Part shown: positions 1 through 6,934 of the stretch, piece by piece
Numbering within the stretch: the first letter of the stretch is position 1
How the letters are laid out: every line of letters begins with the position of its first letter
DNA from: an uncultured Clostridia bacterium
Lineage (GTDB): Bacteria; Bacillota; Clostridia; Christensenellales; UBA1242
Assembly: GCA_947366645.1 (NCBI GenBank)
Contig: CANBAX010000007.1
Location: 1-17,226, forward strand
Direction: 5' to 3'
DNA length: 17,226 bases
Notes under the pieces: generated by a model
What the model saw: the letters and a program-made list of their open reading frames with translations, nothing else
Databases searched by the model: none
Told to the model about the DNA's origin: nothing
Made by a program: the position numbers and the translations under genes

Positions 1-55
1 GAAGATATAGAAATGAAAATTTATTGCTGTATACTTAAAAAAAATTAATGAAGGT

Positions 56-442
56 GTGAACACATTCATTTTCATTAATAACGATTTTAATAACTTTTGC
101 TATGATAAAGTAACTCAATTTCAAGAAAACTTTTTCAACATTAAGCGTATTTGTTTGGCAGATTTCAAAGACTTTGTCTGCCTAAAACAAGACAAAAGAC
201 GTATGGAAAGGTTATTTAAACTTTTCACTGGTGAATTAGTACCTTTTATGCCTTTTGAAGATATCATTGACTATGAAATACTTAGAGATATTGAGTTTGA
301 AGGAAAAACAGAAAATAAGGAAGAACGGCTGTTTTCCTATTGCAATTATTTTATTGTCTACTGCAAGGATAGAAATAGCGAAAAGTGCTTGAAATTTGAG
401 AGTATTGCTAAAGAAAATAATATTGGGTTGTTGTTTGTGTAG
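56..442 (+). CDS. Hypothetical protein, 128 aa, start uncertain
   Basis: I do not recognise this protein. It is soluble-looking and Phe/Asn/Lys-rich, with no signal peptide, membrane segment or metal motif. The frame is open from base 17, just after an in-frame TGA at 14-16. The first usual start is GTG at 56, but the only Shine-Dalgarno-like sequence (AAGG, 51-54) lies too close to it. An ATG at 13 in another frame runs into a run of eight A (37-44). A one-base slip there would fuse it to this frame, so the true N-terminus may lie upstream or the start may be broken. The gene ends at TAG 440-442, just before the repeat array, and converges with the zinc-ribbon gene. Codon use resembles its neighbours. 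It is probably a real gene, with unknown function. Confidence 0.55.
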   Translation: MNTFIFINNDFNNFCYDKVTQFQENFFNIKRICLADFKDFVCLKQDKRRMERLFKLFTGELVPFMPFEDIIDYEILRDIEFEGKTENKEERLFSYCNYFIVYCKDRNSEKCLKFESIAKENNIGLLFV

Positions 443-458
443 ATAATTACGCTAGGAT

Positions 459-697
459 AGATTTCTCCGCTTCGGTCGAAATGACAAAAATAGAAAAGGT
501 CGAAATGACACCGCCTTAGGCGGGTTTTTTGGTAATTCATTAAAAAAGATTTCTCCGCTGCGGGCTGATGCCCTTCGGTCGAAATGACAAAAGTAAAGTC
601 GGTCGAAATGACAGTGGCTTAGGCGGTTTTTGTTTAATAGATTTCTCCGCTACGGTCGAAATGAAAAAAATAGAAAAGGTAGAAATGACAGTGGCGG
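459..697. repeat. Three tandem copies of a composite palindromic repeat (about 90 bp period)
   Basis: Copies begin at 459, 547 and 639 (spacing 88 and 92). Each has a head, AGATTTCTCCGCT followed by CGGTCGAAATGA, then an A-rich spacer, a second half-unit (GGTCGAAATGACA at 498-510 and 601-613; GGTAGAAATGACA at 678-690) and a GGC-rich tail. The head folds on itself: ATTTC (461-465) pairs with GAAAT (478-482), and CCG (467-469) with CGG (473-475). Copy 2 carries an insertion between these arms, itself a GGGC/GCCC stem. Related copies lie near 12003 and 17043. It looks like a REP- or MITE-type dispersed element. I see no ORF in it and no spacer structure like CRISPR. Confidence 0.85.
511..530 (+). 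terminator. Intrinsic terminator carried inside repeat copy 1
   Basis: CCGCC-TTA-GGCGG forms a GC-only 5-bp stem with a 3-nt loop, followed by G and six T. It is placed to end transcription of the 128-aa gene upstream. The matching positions in copy 2 (about 614-631, GTGGCTTAGGCGG then T-rich) are decayed, and copy 3 has lost the hairpin. Confidence 0.7.
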
Positions 698-708
698 GAA
701 TGAAAAAT

Positions 709-736
709 AAAAAAGACTGATTAATCAGTCTTTTTT
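709..736. terminator. Bidirectional intrinsic terminator
   Basis: A perfect 14-bp inverted repeat: six A, GACTGATT, then AATCAGTC and six T. It works in both directions between the repeat array and the zinc-ribbon gene. The minus-strand stop codon (735-737) lies at its edge. Confidence 0.85.
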
Positions 737-1235
737 ATTCATCATCGTCATCATAATCCTCTTCGTCTTCGTAATCCTCGTCGTCATCATCAAAATCTTC
801 ATCTTCGTCAAATTCCTCATCAAACTCTTCGTCCTCAAAGTCTTCGTCTTCTGCATCATCTCCAAAATCTATATCTGACGTGATATCGTCATCATCTAGT
901 AATGAGGAGTCATTTATATCTGTAACTGTTGCCATTCCGCCAGTTTCCTCTTCCTCCGTCATTATATCTTCATCGTCTTCACGAGTTAGGTAATCTTCCC
1001 AGTCCTCACTGAGTTCTCCGTCCTCGGTTTGATGCTCTTTTAAGCAGTTTGCGCACATTATCTCATTGGACTGAATATAGTTGGTTTTACATATTGGACA
1101 AAGTTCTAGGTCCATATCATCAATATAATCATCTTTTGCGGCAAGTTCTGCTTTGCATACACTACACATTTTGTCTTTTTTCTGTATATAATTAAGTTCG
1201 CATCTAGGGCATCTTATATATACTGGTTTTTTCAT
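735..1235 (-). CDS. Duplicated zinc-ribbon protein with long acidic tail
   Basis: A 166-aa protein I cannot assign to a named family. The N-terminal 64 residues hold two copies of the same zinc knuckle, CPRC-x11-CSVC (Cys 9, 12, 24, 27) and CPIC-x11-CANC (Cys 46, 49, 61, 64). Both share an NYIQ stretch after the first Cys pair, so this is an internal tandem duplication. From about residue 70 the chain is almost entirely Asp/Glu with interspersed Phe/Tyr, ending in a run of acidic residues; it should be disordered. There is no signal peptide, so it is likely cytoplasmic. The start is ATG with a good Shine-Dalgarno (AAAGGAG), and it has its own promoter (1282-1310). Zinc binding is inferred from Cys spacing. 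A role in binding basic or nucleic-acid-associated partners is possible but unproven. Confidence 0.85.
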   Translation of the reverse strand: MKKPVYIRCPRCELNYIQKKDKMCSVCKAELAAKDDYIDDMDLELCPICKTNYIQSNEIMCANCLKEHQTEDGELSEDWEDYLTREDDEDIMTEEEETGGMATVTDINDSSLLDDDDITSDIDFGDDAEDEDFEDEEFDEEFDEDEDFDDDDEDYEDEEDYDDDDE

Positions 1236-1281
1236 GTTTACTCCTTTTGTTTACTAGGCTTATCTAGTAATTTCAAAACAA

Positions 1282-1310
1282 ATTATACTTATCTTATATG
1301 AAAAAGTCTA
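1282..1310 (-). promoter_or_regulatory. Sigma-A-type promoter of the zinc-ribbon gene
   Basis: On the minus strand, -35 TAGACT (1305-1310) and -10 TATAAT (1282-1287) are separated by 17 nt. It sits in the 93-bp gap after tsaB, so the zinc-ribbon gene can be transcribed independently. Read-through from tsaB is also possible because no clear terminator lies between them. Confidence 0.6.
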
Positions 1311-1328
1311 TCATTTTTCTAATAAATT

Positions 1329-1961
1329 TTAAGATTTTTTTGACATTTTTTCTTCTAGTCCTACCTCGGCTTGACTTTTACGGAGATAAAGCGGGGTTAC
1401 ATCATGATAATCTATTGCGCTGCCTTTATTTTTAATCGCAAATTCAAGCAAATCTTCACACAAAAGTGGTGTTTTTATATATGGCAGTTTTTCCTCTGAC
1501 GTCACCTTTACTTCTGGCATTAATTCCACCTCTTCCGCCTTTACAAGAGCGGGCTGCGATAATTTATTGCCTAAATTATCATATTTACACACAAATCTTA
1601 ATTCGCTTAAGGCGTCCATAACGACGACAAAGTCTTTTTCTACTTTATTACGCTTAAGATAAGAATATGCAATAAGGTCTAAGGAAGATATCGGGATTAC
1701 CTTTCCCCTTCCAAGACCGGCACAAAGACCTTTTACGGTGGCTATACCAATTCTTAGACCGGTGAAAGAGCCTGTGCCGATGACTACAGCAAACTCATCT
1801 TCGTCTTTTATGCTTTCGCCAAGGCTATCTAACATTTCATCAATTACTCTAAGTAAATTTTCGCTATGTTTACAATTTGCATCAAGTTCTTGTAAAAGAG
1901 TTTTATTTCCCCTTTTTATTGCCACTTGTGCGGTATTAAATGCTGTGGAAATTGCTATCAT
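1329..1961 (-). CDS. tsaB: tRNA N6-threonylcarbamoyladenosine biosynthesis protein TsaB
   Basis: A 210-aa member of the TsaB (YeaZ/YdiC) family, an ASKHA-fold partner that dimerises with TsaD. With TsaE it supports transfer of threonylcarbamoyl to A37 of ANN-decoding tRNAs in the cytoplasm. The sequence shows the N-terminal beta strand with an early STAF element (family form usually DTS) and the diagnostic GTGSFTGLRIG block near residues 62-72 (commonly GPGSFTGLR; the Pro is Thr here). The start codon overlaps the tsaE stop as ATGA, indicating translational coupling. TsaD and the RimI acetyltransferase often found next to TsaB are not in the window. Length is slightly below the usual 220-235. 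Confidence 0.93.
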   Translation of the reverse strand: MIAISTAFNTAQVAIKRGNKTLLQELDANCKHSENLLRVIDEMLDSLGESIKDEDEFAVVIGTGSFTGLRIGIATVKGLCAGLGRGKVIPISSLDLIAYSYLKRNKVEKDFVVVMDALSELRFVCKYDNLGNKLSQPALVKAEEVELMPEVKVTSEEKLPYIKTPLLCEDLLEFAIKNKGSAIDYHDVTPLYLRKSQAEVGLEEKMSKKS

Positions 1962-2404
1962 TCTTCTCTCCCTACATAGATTTCTCTTTCCCCATTTTCG
2001 CCCTTTACTATCTTCACATCAATATGTGGCACAGTTATAAGCCCTGCTACCTTCTCCGGCCATTCAACTACGCTGATGCCGTCAAGAGCGCTTGGGTCAA
2101 AGTATTCTTGAAATCCTAATTCTTCCGCCTCTTCACGAGAGGATAATCTATACATATCAAAATGATAAATTGGCATTCTGCCACTTTCATAAACATTCAT
2201 TATTGTGAAAGTTGGGCTTGTGACAAGTTCCCTCCCGCCTAATCCGAGAGCAAGACCTTTCACAAAATGCGTTTTACCAGCACCTAAGTCGCCGGTGAGA
2301 GTGATTATTGTTCCCTTTGGAAAAACTTTAACTAGTTTTTCCGCAAGGGCTATTGTTTCCCCCTCATTTATTGTTGTTACTTTCAGTTTTATTGGCTTTT
2401 CCAT
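1958..2404 (-). CDS. tsaE: tRNA threonylcarbamoyladenosine biosynthesis ATPase TsaE
   Basis: A 148-aa P-loop ATPase of the TsaE (YjeE/YdiB) family that binds the TsaB-TsaD complex and is needed for t6A37 formation. The Walker A motif GDLGAGKT lies at 38-45, with a SPTF switch near 64, the YHFDMYRL block near 80 and a VEWPEK element near 113, all diagnostic. The start ATG follows AGAGG at 7-nt spacing. The N-terminus overlaps the 3' end of the PAP2 gene by 41 nt and the C-terminus overlaps tsaB by 4 nt, so PAP2-tsaE-tsaB is one tightly coupled unit. Confidence 0.95.
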   Translation of the reverse strand: MEKPIKLKVTTINEGETIALAEKLVKVFPKGTIITLTGDLGAGKTHFVKGLALGLGGRELVTSPTFTIMNVYESGRMPIYHFDMYRLSSREEAEELGFQEYFDPSALDGISVVEWPEKVAGLITVPHIDVKIVKGENGEREIYVGREE

Positions 2405-2942
2405 TTGCGTTCCTCTTTTTCATCACTAGATTATACAACAATATTCCTATTATTGCAACTATTAGACCTTCACAACCGCCCGCAATTACATCGGTAAGAT
2501 AGTGTGCACCTAAGAATATTCTTGACAGGGCAATTAAGGCAAAATACAGCGTCATTATAATGGGCAGGCAAACCTTTGTCCACCTATTTTTGGCGTATCT
2601 TATTGCAAGATAACTTATAAATACCGCGATTATCATGGCTGAGCAGGAATGTCCACTTGGCATACTAAAACCGCTTGCTCCGCCCAAATTCATTATGCTA
2701 TCCCACGTGACAAAAGGGCGAGGGCGCATGATGATATTTTTTAAAACATAATTTATTGCTACTCCGCAGCCAAAAGTCACAAAGAAGGCATAACTAAAGC
2801 TCTTCTTTTTAAAGTAGACAACAAGAAGTGCTAAGGCAAACCCCAGCCAACTGCCAAAGAGTGTGACTATTTTGAAAAAGTACAACCAAAAGTCGTTTGA
2901 GCCTGCCTGCAAAAATTCAATTATATTCGCTTCAAATTTCAT
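2364..2942 (-). CDS. PAP2-family membrane phosphatase
   Basis: A 192-aa polytopic membrane protein with the complete type-2 phosphatidic acid phosphatase signature: K68-x6-RP, PSGH at 95-98, and SRxxxGxHxxxD with Ser140, Arg141, Gly145, His147 and Asp151. About six membrane segments are visible. Likely substrates are lipid (di)phosphates such as undecaprenyl diphosphate or phosphatidic acid; sequence alone does not decide. I chose ATG 2942. The open frame extends to a TTG at 2981, but those extra codons (Leu-Phe-Phe-Phe) are the T-tract of the trmR terminator, so that start is improbable. No Shine-Dalgarno precedes 2942, and a -10-like TACAAT ends 7 nt before it, suggesting a leaderless mRNA. 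The polar C-terminal tail (Asn/Lys-rich) overlaps tsaE. Confidence 0.92.
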   Translation of the reverse strand: MKFEANIIEFLQAGSNDFWLYFFKIVTLFGSWLGFALALLVVYFKKKSFSYAFFVTFGCGVAINYVLKNIIMRPRPFVTWDSIMNLGGASGFSMPSGHSCSAMIIAVFISYLAIRYAKNRWTKVCLPIIMTLYFALIALSRIFLGAHYLTDVIAGGCEGLIVAIIGILLYNLVMKKRNANGKANKTESNNNK

Positions 2943-2949
2943 AATTAAT

Positions 2950-2978
2950 ATTGTATCAAATATATCAAAAAAAAACAA
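2950..2978 (-). promoter_or_regulatory. Putative promoter of PAP2-tsaE-tsaB
   Basis: Minus-strand TTGTTT (2973-2978), 17 nt, TACAAT (2950-2955). The -35 is weak. It lies partly inside the T-tract of the preceding terminator, and ATG starts 7 nt after the -10. The greA-downstream membrane gene has the same TTGTTT-17 arrangement. Confidence 0.4.
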
Positions 2979-2995
2979 CAAATTTTATTTTGTTG
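2967..2995 (-). terminator. Intrinsic terminator after trmR
   Basis: Read on the minus strand: CAACAAA, 6-nt loop, TTTGTTG, then nine T. The stem is AU-rich but perfect (7 bp). The trmR stop codon (2985-2987) lies in its loop. It separates the rnj-trmR unit from PAP2-tsaE-tsaB, perhaps only partially. Confidence 0.6.
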
Positions 2996-3578
2996 CTTTA
3001 AATCTACTAATTGATATACCATCTTCCAAATCAAGAAACTCTGTTTCCAAGTCTTTATCATTTTCAAGTGCGGAGATAAATTTGCGAAGATTTTGTATCA
3101 TTGACCTATTTTTATGAGCCAGTTTTTCCTGACTTTTTACTAATCCATGAAAATATATATCGTCAGCAAACAAAGTTCCGCCTTTATTTAACATTAGCTT
3201 TAAATATGGAAGATAGTTTATATACTGCCCTTTTGCACCATCAAGGAAGATAAAGTCAAACCTATTGCCTTGCGAGGAAAGATTTTCAAGTATTTTAGCC
3301 GCGTCCTCATGATACAATGTAACACGGTTTGTTAAACCCGCTTCCTCAAAGTTTTTTCTTGCGCGGCATACCATGTCATCATTTTTCTCAATAGTCGTAA
3401 GGTGAGATTTTTTTGACGCAGAAAGCATTAGAATGCCTGAGTAACCTATTGCCGTACCGATTTCAAGTATTTGTTTTGGTTGATTTGTTTCGCACTCTTT
3501 ATATAATAATTTCCCACTCTCTTCCCGTATTATTGGCACGCCATTCTTTTCGGCATAAGACTTTAGTTTTATTAACAT
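2985..3578 (-). CDS. trmR: TrmR-like tRNA 5-hydroxyuridine O-methyltransferase
   Basis: A 197-aa class I SAM methyltransferase of the caffeoyl-CoA/catechol O-methyltransferase type. Motif I, LEIGTAIGYS, is at 38-47 and the metal/SAM-side motif FLDGAKGQY at 111-119. The segment after the start (Leu-x-x-Tyr-Ala-Glu ... VPI) and the C-terminal DGISISR block match my memory of Bacillus TrmR (YrrM), which converts ho5U34 to mo5U34 in tRNA. The protein is about 20 residues shorter at the N-terminus than that relative, and an in-frame stop lies 8 codons upstream, so the shortness is real. It starts 11 nt after the rnj stop with AAAGGA as Shine-Dalgarno and is cotranscribed with rnj. The general O-methyltransferase call is very secure; the TrmR identity is likely. 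Confidence 0.85.
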   Translation of the reverse strand: MLIKLKSYAEKNGVPIIREESGKLLYKECETNQPKQILEIGTAIGYSGILMLSASKKSHLTTIEKNDDMVCRARKNFEEAGLTNRVTLYHEDAAKILENLSSQGNRFDFIFLDGAKGQYINYLPYLKLMLNKGGTLFADDIYFHGLVKSQEKLAHKNRSMIQNLRKFISALENDKDLETEFLDLEDGISISRFKATK

Positions 3579-3589
3579 CTCGCCGTCCT

Positions 3590-5245
3590 TTAATCAAGTG
3601 TCACAATAGTAAGTATCATTGGTCTACGCTTAGTACGTCTATAGATAAAGTTTGAAATATTGCGTCTTATTGACTGTTTGATTACCGAAGGCTCCATACC
3701 GCGAAGGTCTTGCTCTTTAAGTGATGCAATTATAGCCGCTTTAGCGTCTTGTACAAAAGACTCCTGCTCATCTGCGTACACCACACCCCTTGTGATAATA
3801 AATGGGTCACTTGACACCGTGCCAGAAACGTTATTTATATCTACGCACACCACACAAATTCCCTCTTCCGCAAGTTGCTTTCTTTCACGAAGGACATTAC
3901 TATCCATATCGCCAATACCAATGCCGTCAATAAGTTTTTGCCCTGCGGTTACAAAGCCACCCTGTTTAATGGAATTTGGGGAAAGTTCTACCTGCATTCC
4001 TAGGCTTGGAATAACTATATTTCGCTCTTCCATACCAAGGGTCATAGCAAGTTCTTTATGCACCTTAAGGTGTCTATACTCGCCGTGAACGGGTATAAAG
4101 TGTTTTGGCTTTATAAGGCTATGCATGAGTTTTAATTCCTCTTGGCAAGCGTGACCTGACACATGGACATCAGCAAGTTCGTCATAGATGACGTCTGCAC
4201 CCAGTTTATATAGGGCATTGATTACATTATACACATTCTTTTCGTTGCCTGGAATTGGTGACGCAGAAAGAATGATAAGGTCATTTTCGCGAAGTTTAAT
4301 TTGCTTAAACTCCCCCGCTGCCATACGAGTGAGTGCGCTCATAGGCTCGCCTTGGCTGCCAGTGGTAATGATAAGTATCTCTTTATCATCACATTTATCA
4401 ACCTTTTCTATATCGATGATATTTTCGCGGTTATATTTTAATTCGCCAAGTTTATATGCAACTTCACTTACATTAATCATGCTTCTACCAGTGAAGGCAA
4501 CCTTTCTTTTATATTTTTCCGCTAAATCCATGATTTGTTGAAGTCTATGAATATTTGACGCAAATGTCGCAACAATTATCCTATTTTGTAAATGAGATTT
4601 TATTATTTCTTCAAGTGCACGTCCCACCGATTTTTCACTCATTGTGAAGCCTTTACGGCAGACATTAGTACTTTCACACAATAATAGATTTACCCCGCGT
4701 TTTCCGATTTCTCCAAGTCGAGGGAGGTCTATCATCTCACCGTCTATAGGCTCATAATCCACCTTAAAGTCGCCAGTGTGTACGATATTACCAGCAGGTG
4801 TTGTGATACAGAGTGCAAGTGAGCCTGCAATAGAGTGGCTGACTTTAATAAACTCTATAGTGAAATTGCCAAGTTTTAAAACATTTCTTGGCTTGACTGA
4901 TATGCCTTTGAATTTAACTTTTGGGTGTTCCTTCATTTTATTCTCAACAAGAGCGAGAGTAAGGCGTGAACCATAAACCGGCACATTCAACTGTTCCAGC
5001 ACAAAAGGAAGAGCACCTATATGGTCCTCATGTCCATGTGTCAGAAGTATCGCTTTAACCTTATCCTTGTTTGCAAGAAGGTAGGATATATCAGGAATAA
5101 CTATATCTATTCCTGGGAGTTCATCATCTGGAAAAGTAAGACCTGCGTCTACTACAATGATTTCATTCTCATACTCAATGGCGGTCATATTTTTTCCTAT
5201 CTCACCTACACCGCCCAAAAAGGTGATTTTTACTTTGTTATTCAA
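3590..5245 (-). CDS. rnj: Ribonuclease J
   Basis: A 551-aa metallo-beta-lactamase/beta-CASP RNase with 5'-3' exo- and endonuclease activity in mRNA decay and rRNA maturation. Visible motifs are FLGGVGEIGKN at 9-19, Asp33, the metal-binding HGHEDH at 70-75, HTGDFK near 155, a beta-CASP region with VSGHA near 365, and PVHGEYRH near 385, followed by the C-terminal domain. Length matches RNase J1/J2; I cannot tell which, and only one copy is in the window. The start is TTG at 5245 with AGGAG six bases upstream. The 83-bp gap to the upstream membrane gene holds a small GTGC/GCAC hairpin (read GTGCAACGCAGCAC on the minus strand) followed by a T-rich stretch, possibly a weak terminator; no clear promoter was found. 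Confidence 0.97.
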   Translation of the reverse strand: MNNKVKITFLGGVGEIGKNMTAIEYENEIIVVDAGLTFPDDELPGIDIVIPDISYLLANKDKVKAILLTHGHEDHIGALPFVLEQLNVPVYGSRLTLALVENKMKEHPKVKFKGISVKPRNVLKLGNFTIEFIKVSHSIAGSLALCITTPAGNIVHTGDFKVDYEPIDGEMIDLPRLGEIGKRGVNLLLCESTNVCRKGFTMSEKSVGRALEEIIKSHLQNRIIVATFASNIHRLQQIMDLAEKYKRKVAFTGRSMINVSEVAYKLGELKYNRENIIDIEKVDKCDDKEILIITTGSQGEPMSALTRMAAGEFKQIKLRENDLIILSASPIPGNEKNVYNVINALYKLGADVIYDELADVHVSGHACQEELKLMHSLIKPKHFIPVHGEYRHLKVHKELAMTLGMEERNIVIPSLGMQVELSPNSIKQGGFVTAGQKLIDGIGIGDMDSNVLRERKQLAEEGICVVCVDINNVSGTVSSDPFIITRGVVYADEQESFVQDAKAAIIASLKEQDLRGMEPSVIKQSIRRNISNFIYRRTKRRPMILTIVTLD

Positions 5246-5328
5246 TTTTTTCTCCTTTTATTTTTTTATCTACAATAAAAAGCATAGTGCTGCGTTGCAC
5301 CTAACTTTTTTAATTTTTCCTTGAATGT

Positions 5329-6267
5329 TTATAACAGATATTTAGCGTCGTCAATTTTATCAACTTCTTCAAGTTTCTTTGGTGTTAAAATCGTATCTGC
5401 ATCTACATAGAATCTCATGCCTTGACTTGAGAAAAACATTACCATACCAAACACATCTATAAGTGGGAACACTACTGGTAATATTATTATCAAAGAATAC
5501 AAACCTAATACCATACTTAGCACAAATGCAAGTAGATAAATTATAAATGCTGTCGAATATACCCTTGCACCCCGTCTTAAGCTTGCCCGCATTCCTTTTG
5601 GATAGGCTTTTACTGCGTTATTATCGAACACCACCATTGCTGGTGCCCAGCCCGCATTGAAAACCTCTCGAAAAGCAAGTAGTATGCTTGGCACTATTAC
5701 TATTAGTATTGGCATAACATAGGCATAATTTGGGTTTGTTATCCTTGTAAGTCCAAACAAACTTAAAAGCACAAGACCATCAAAGAACACATTATATAAC
5801 GTCCTTAAAAGTGCGTAAAGTAGCGACTTATTTAGGGTGCGAAGCAAAGTGCCTGTAAAACTATGTCTTGAACTTGTTGCCATATAGAAATACACCATTT
5901 CACTCATCACGTACTTCCCTATATTTCCTAATATTGGACGAATGAAAAAGACTATCATCACGAAATATATTCCAAGCCAAATATTACTTGTGAAGATGAG
6001 CGAGAAAAACATTAACACTGCACGGCAAAGTGATGTGAGGGCTGTTGCTACATTTATACCATAGAATGTACCTGTCGCAAAAAATGAGCCAAGTTCAAAC
6101 TCATTATATGCGGTTGTGGCAAAAGCCAAATACTCCTTCCAAAATGGCGCGAGCAATGCTATCACTACCCCGAGTGATATAAGTTTATATACGAGTAGTT
6201 TCCAAACTTTATCAAAGTTTGACGATAGTAATCTTAAAGAATTTTTAAACATCATACGCATTTTCAT
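5329..6267 (-). CDS. Polytopic integral membrane protein, unknown function
   Basis: A roughly 312-aa protein with about six hydrophobic segments separated by short Arg/Lys-rich loops and a charged C-terminal tail. No catalytic or transport motif is evident. A central amphipathic region (about 195-240) with AFREVFNAGW and YPKGMRASLRR resembles layouts seen in bacterial glycerophosphoryl-diester or DUF975-type membrane proteins, but I would not assign it. The frame is open up to a TTG at 6294, which is inside a T-run; the first ATG is 6267 and others follow at 6261, 6255 and 6252. There is no Shine-Dalgarno. A TATAAT overlaps ATG 6267, so initiation at 6255 or 6252 on a near-leaderless transcript is plausible. 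It lies directly downstream of greA. Confidence 0.75.
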   Translation of the reverse strand: MKMRMMFKNSLRLLSSNFDKVWKLLVYKLISLGVVIALLAPFWKEYLAFATTAYNEFELGSFFATGTFYGINVATALTSLCRAVLMFFSLIFTSNIWLGIYFVMIVFFIRPILGNIGKYVMSEMVYFYMATSSRHSFTGTLLRTLNKSLLYALLRTLYNVFFDGLVLLSLFGLTRITNPNYAYVMPILIVIVPSILLAFREVFNAGWAPAMVVFDNNAVKAYPKGMRASLRRGARVYSTAFIIYLLAFVLSMVLGLYSLIIILPVVFPLIDVFGMVMFFSSQGMRFYVDADTILTPKKLEEVDKIDDAKYLL

Positions 6268-6294
6268 TATACAATATGATACTAAAAAAAACAA
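6266..6294 (-). promoter_or_regulatory. Putative promoter of the membrane protein gene
   Basis: Minus-strand TTGTTT (6289-6294), 17 nt, TATAAT (6266-6271), beginning just after the greA stop. It implies a transcript starting near 6259, downstream of the first ATG, so a start at 6255 or 6252 is favoured if this promoter is used. Confidence 0.45.
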
Positions 6295-6298
6295 CTAA

Positions 6299-6769
6299 TT
6301 ATAAGCAAATATCTAAGATTTTATATCTCATATCCCCTGTTGGCATACTTACTGTCACTGTGTCACCTTTTTTATGACCAAGAAGTGCTGAACCTACAGG
6401 TGAAAGGTTGGATATTATTCCTTTCGCTGGGTCACTTTCGGTAGAGCCAAGTATTTTATATGTTACCTCTTCATCAAATTCTTCATCATAAAGTTTAACC
6501 TGACTTCCGATGCTTACTGTGTCATTGTCAAGTTTTTTCTTATTTATTATTTCACATGACAAAAGGATATCTTCCATTTCGCTAATTTCTGCTTCGACCT
6601 GTGCTTGTTCCTCTTTCGCAGCATCATACTCAGAATTTTCAGACAAATCCCCAAATTCCCTAGCCATGCCGATTTTTTTCGCTACTTCTACCCTGCGTAC
6701 AGATTTGAAATATGCAAGTTTCTCCTCGAGATTCTTCTTTCCTTCTACTGTTAAGTAATGTTTTTCCAT
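6299..6769 (-). CDS. greA: Transcription elongation factor GreA
   Basis: A 156-aa GreA of normal length. The N-terminal antiparallel coiled coil (about 1-75) carries the acidic tip in FGDLSENSEY, with Asp41 and Glu44 at the positions that reach the RNA polymerase active site and stimulate cleavage of backtracked RNA. The C-terminal FKBP-like domain (80-156) includes the SPVGSALLGHKKGD block. The Shine-Dalgarno AAAGGAG precedes the ATG. It has its own full-consensus promoter at 6803-6831. The downstream membrane gene is only a few tens of bases away and may also be reached by read-through. Confidence 0.97.
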   Translation of the reverse strand: MEKHYLTVEGKKNLEEKLAYFKSVRRVEVAKKIGMAREFGDLSENSEYDAAKEEQAQVEAEISEMEDILLSCEIINKKKLDNDTVSIGSQVKLYDEEFDEEVTYKILGSTESDPAKGIISNLSPVGSALLGHKKGDTVTVSMPTGDMRYKILDICL

Positions 6770-6802
6770 ATTTTATCTCCTTTTGATTTGAAACTAGGTT
6801 GT

Positions 6803-6831
6803 ATTATACCTTTGCTTTCGCAAAATGTCAA
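6803..6831 (-). promoter_or_regulatory. Consensus promoter of greA
   Basis: Minus-strand TTGACA (6826-6831), 17-nt spacer, TATAAT (6803-6808): a perfect sigma-A match. The start site should lie near 6796, giving a 27-nt leader that contains the Shine-Dalgarno. Confidence 0.85.
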
Positions 6832-6934
6832 ATCTTTTTTCCACTTTTTTTATAGATATTTTTTATTTGTTTTTACTCATACTTCTTCATTTTCTGCAAA
6901 CAATATATCTAAATTGTGAGAAATGGAGGTTTTT

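Noticed and set aside
459..697. Possible CRISPR array
   Set aside because: Repeats are palindromic elements with internal variation, and the intervening DNA is itself repeated; no unique spacers of uniform length and no cas gene.
1738..2040. Plus-strand ORF opposite tsaB/tsaE
   Set aside because: It lies antisense to well-conserved genes, has no ribosome-binding site and a composition typical of a reversed reading frame.
3660..4088. Plus-strand 142-aa ORF opposite rnj
   Set aside because: Fully antisense to RNase J with Ser/Pro-rich shadow composition.
5246..5328. Promoter for rnj
   Set aside because: No -10/-35 pair with acceptable spacing was found; the hairpin there is too short to call a terminator.
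6923..6934. ATG at 6923 as DUF378 start
   Set aside because: It overlaps the GGAGG that serves ATG 6935.
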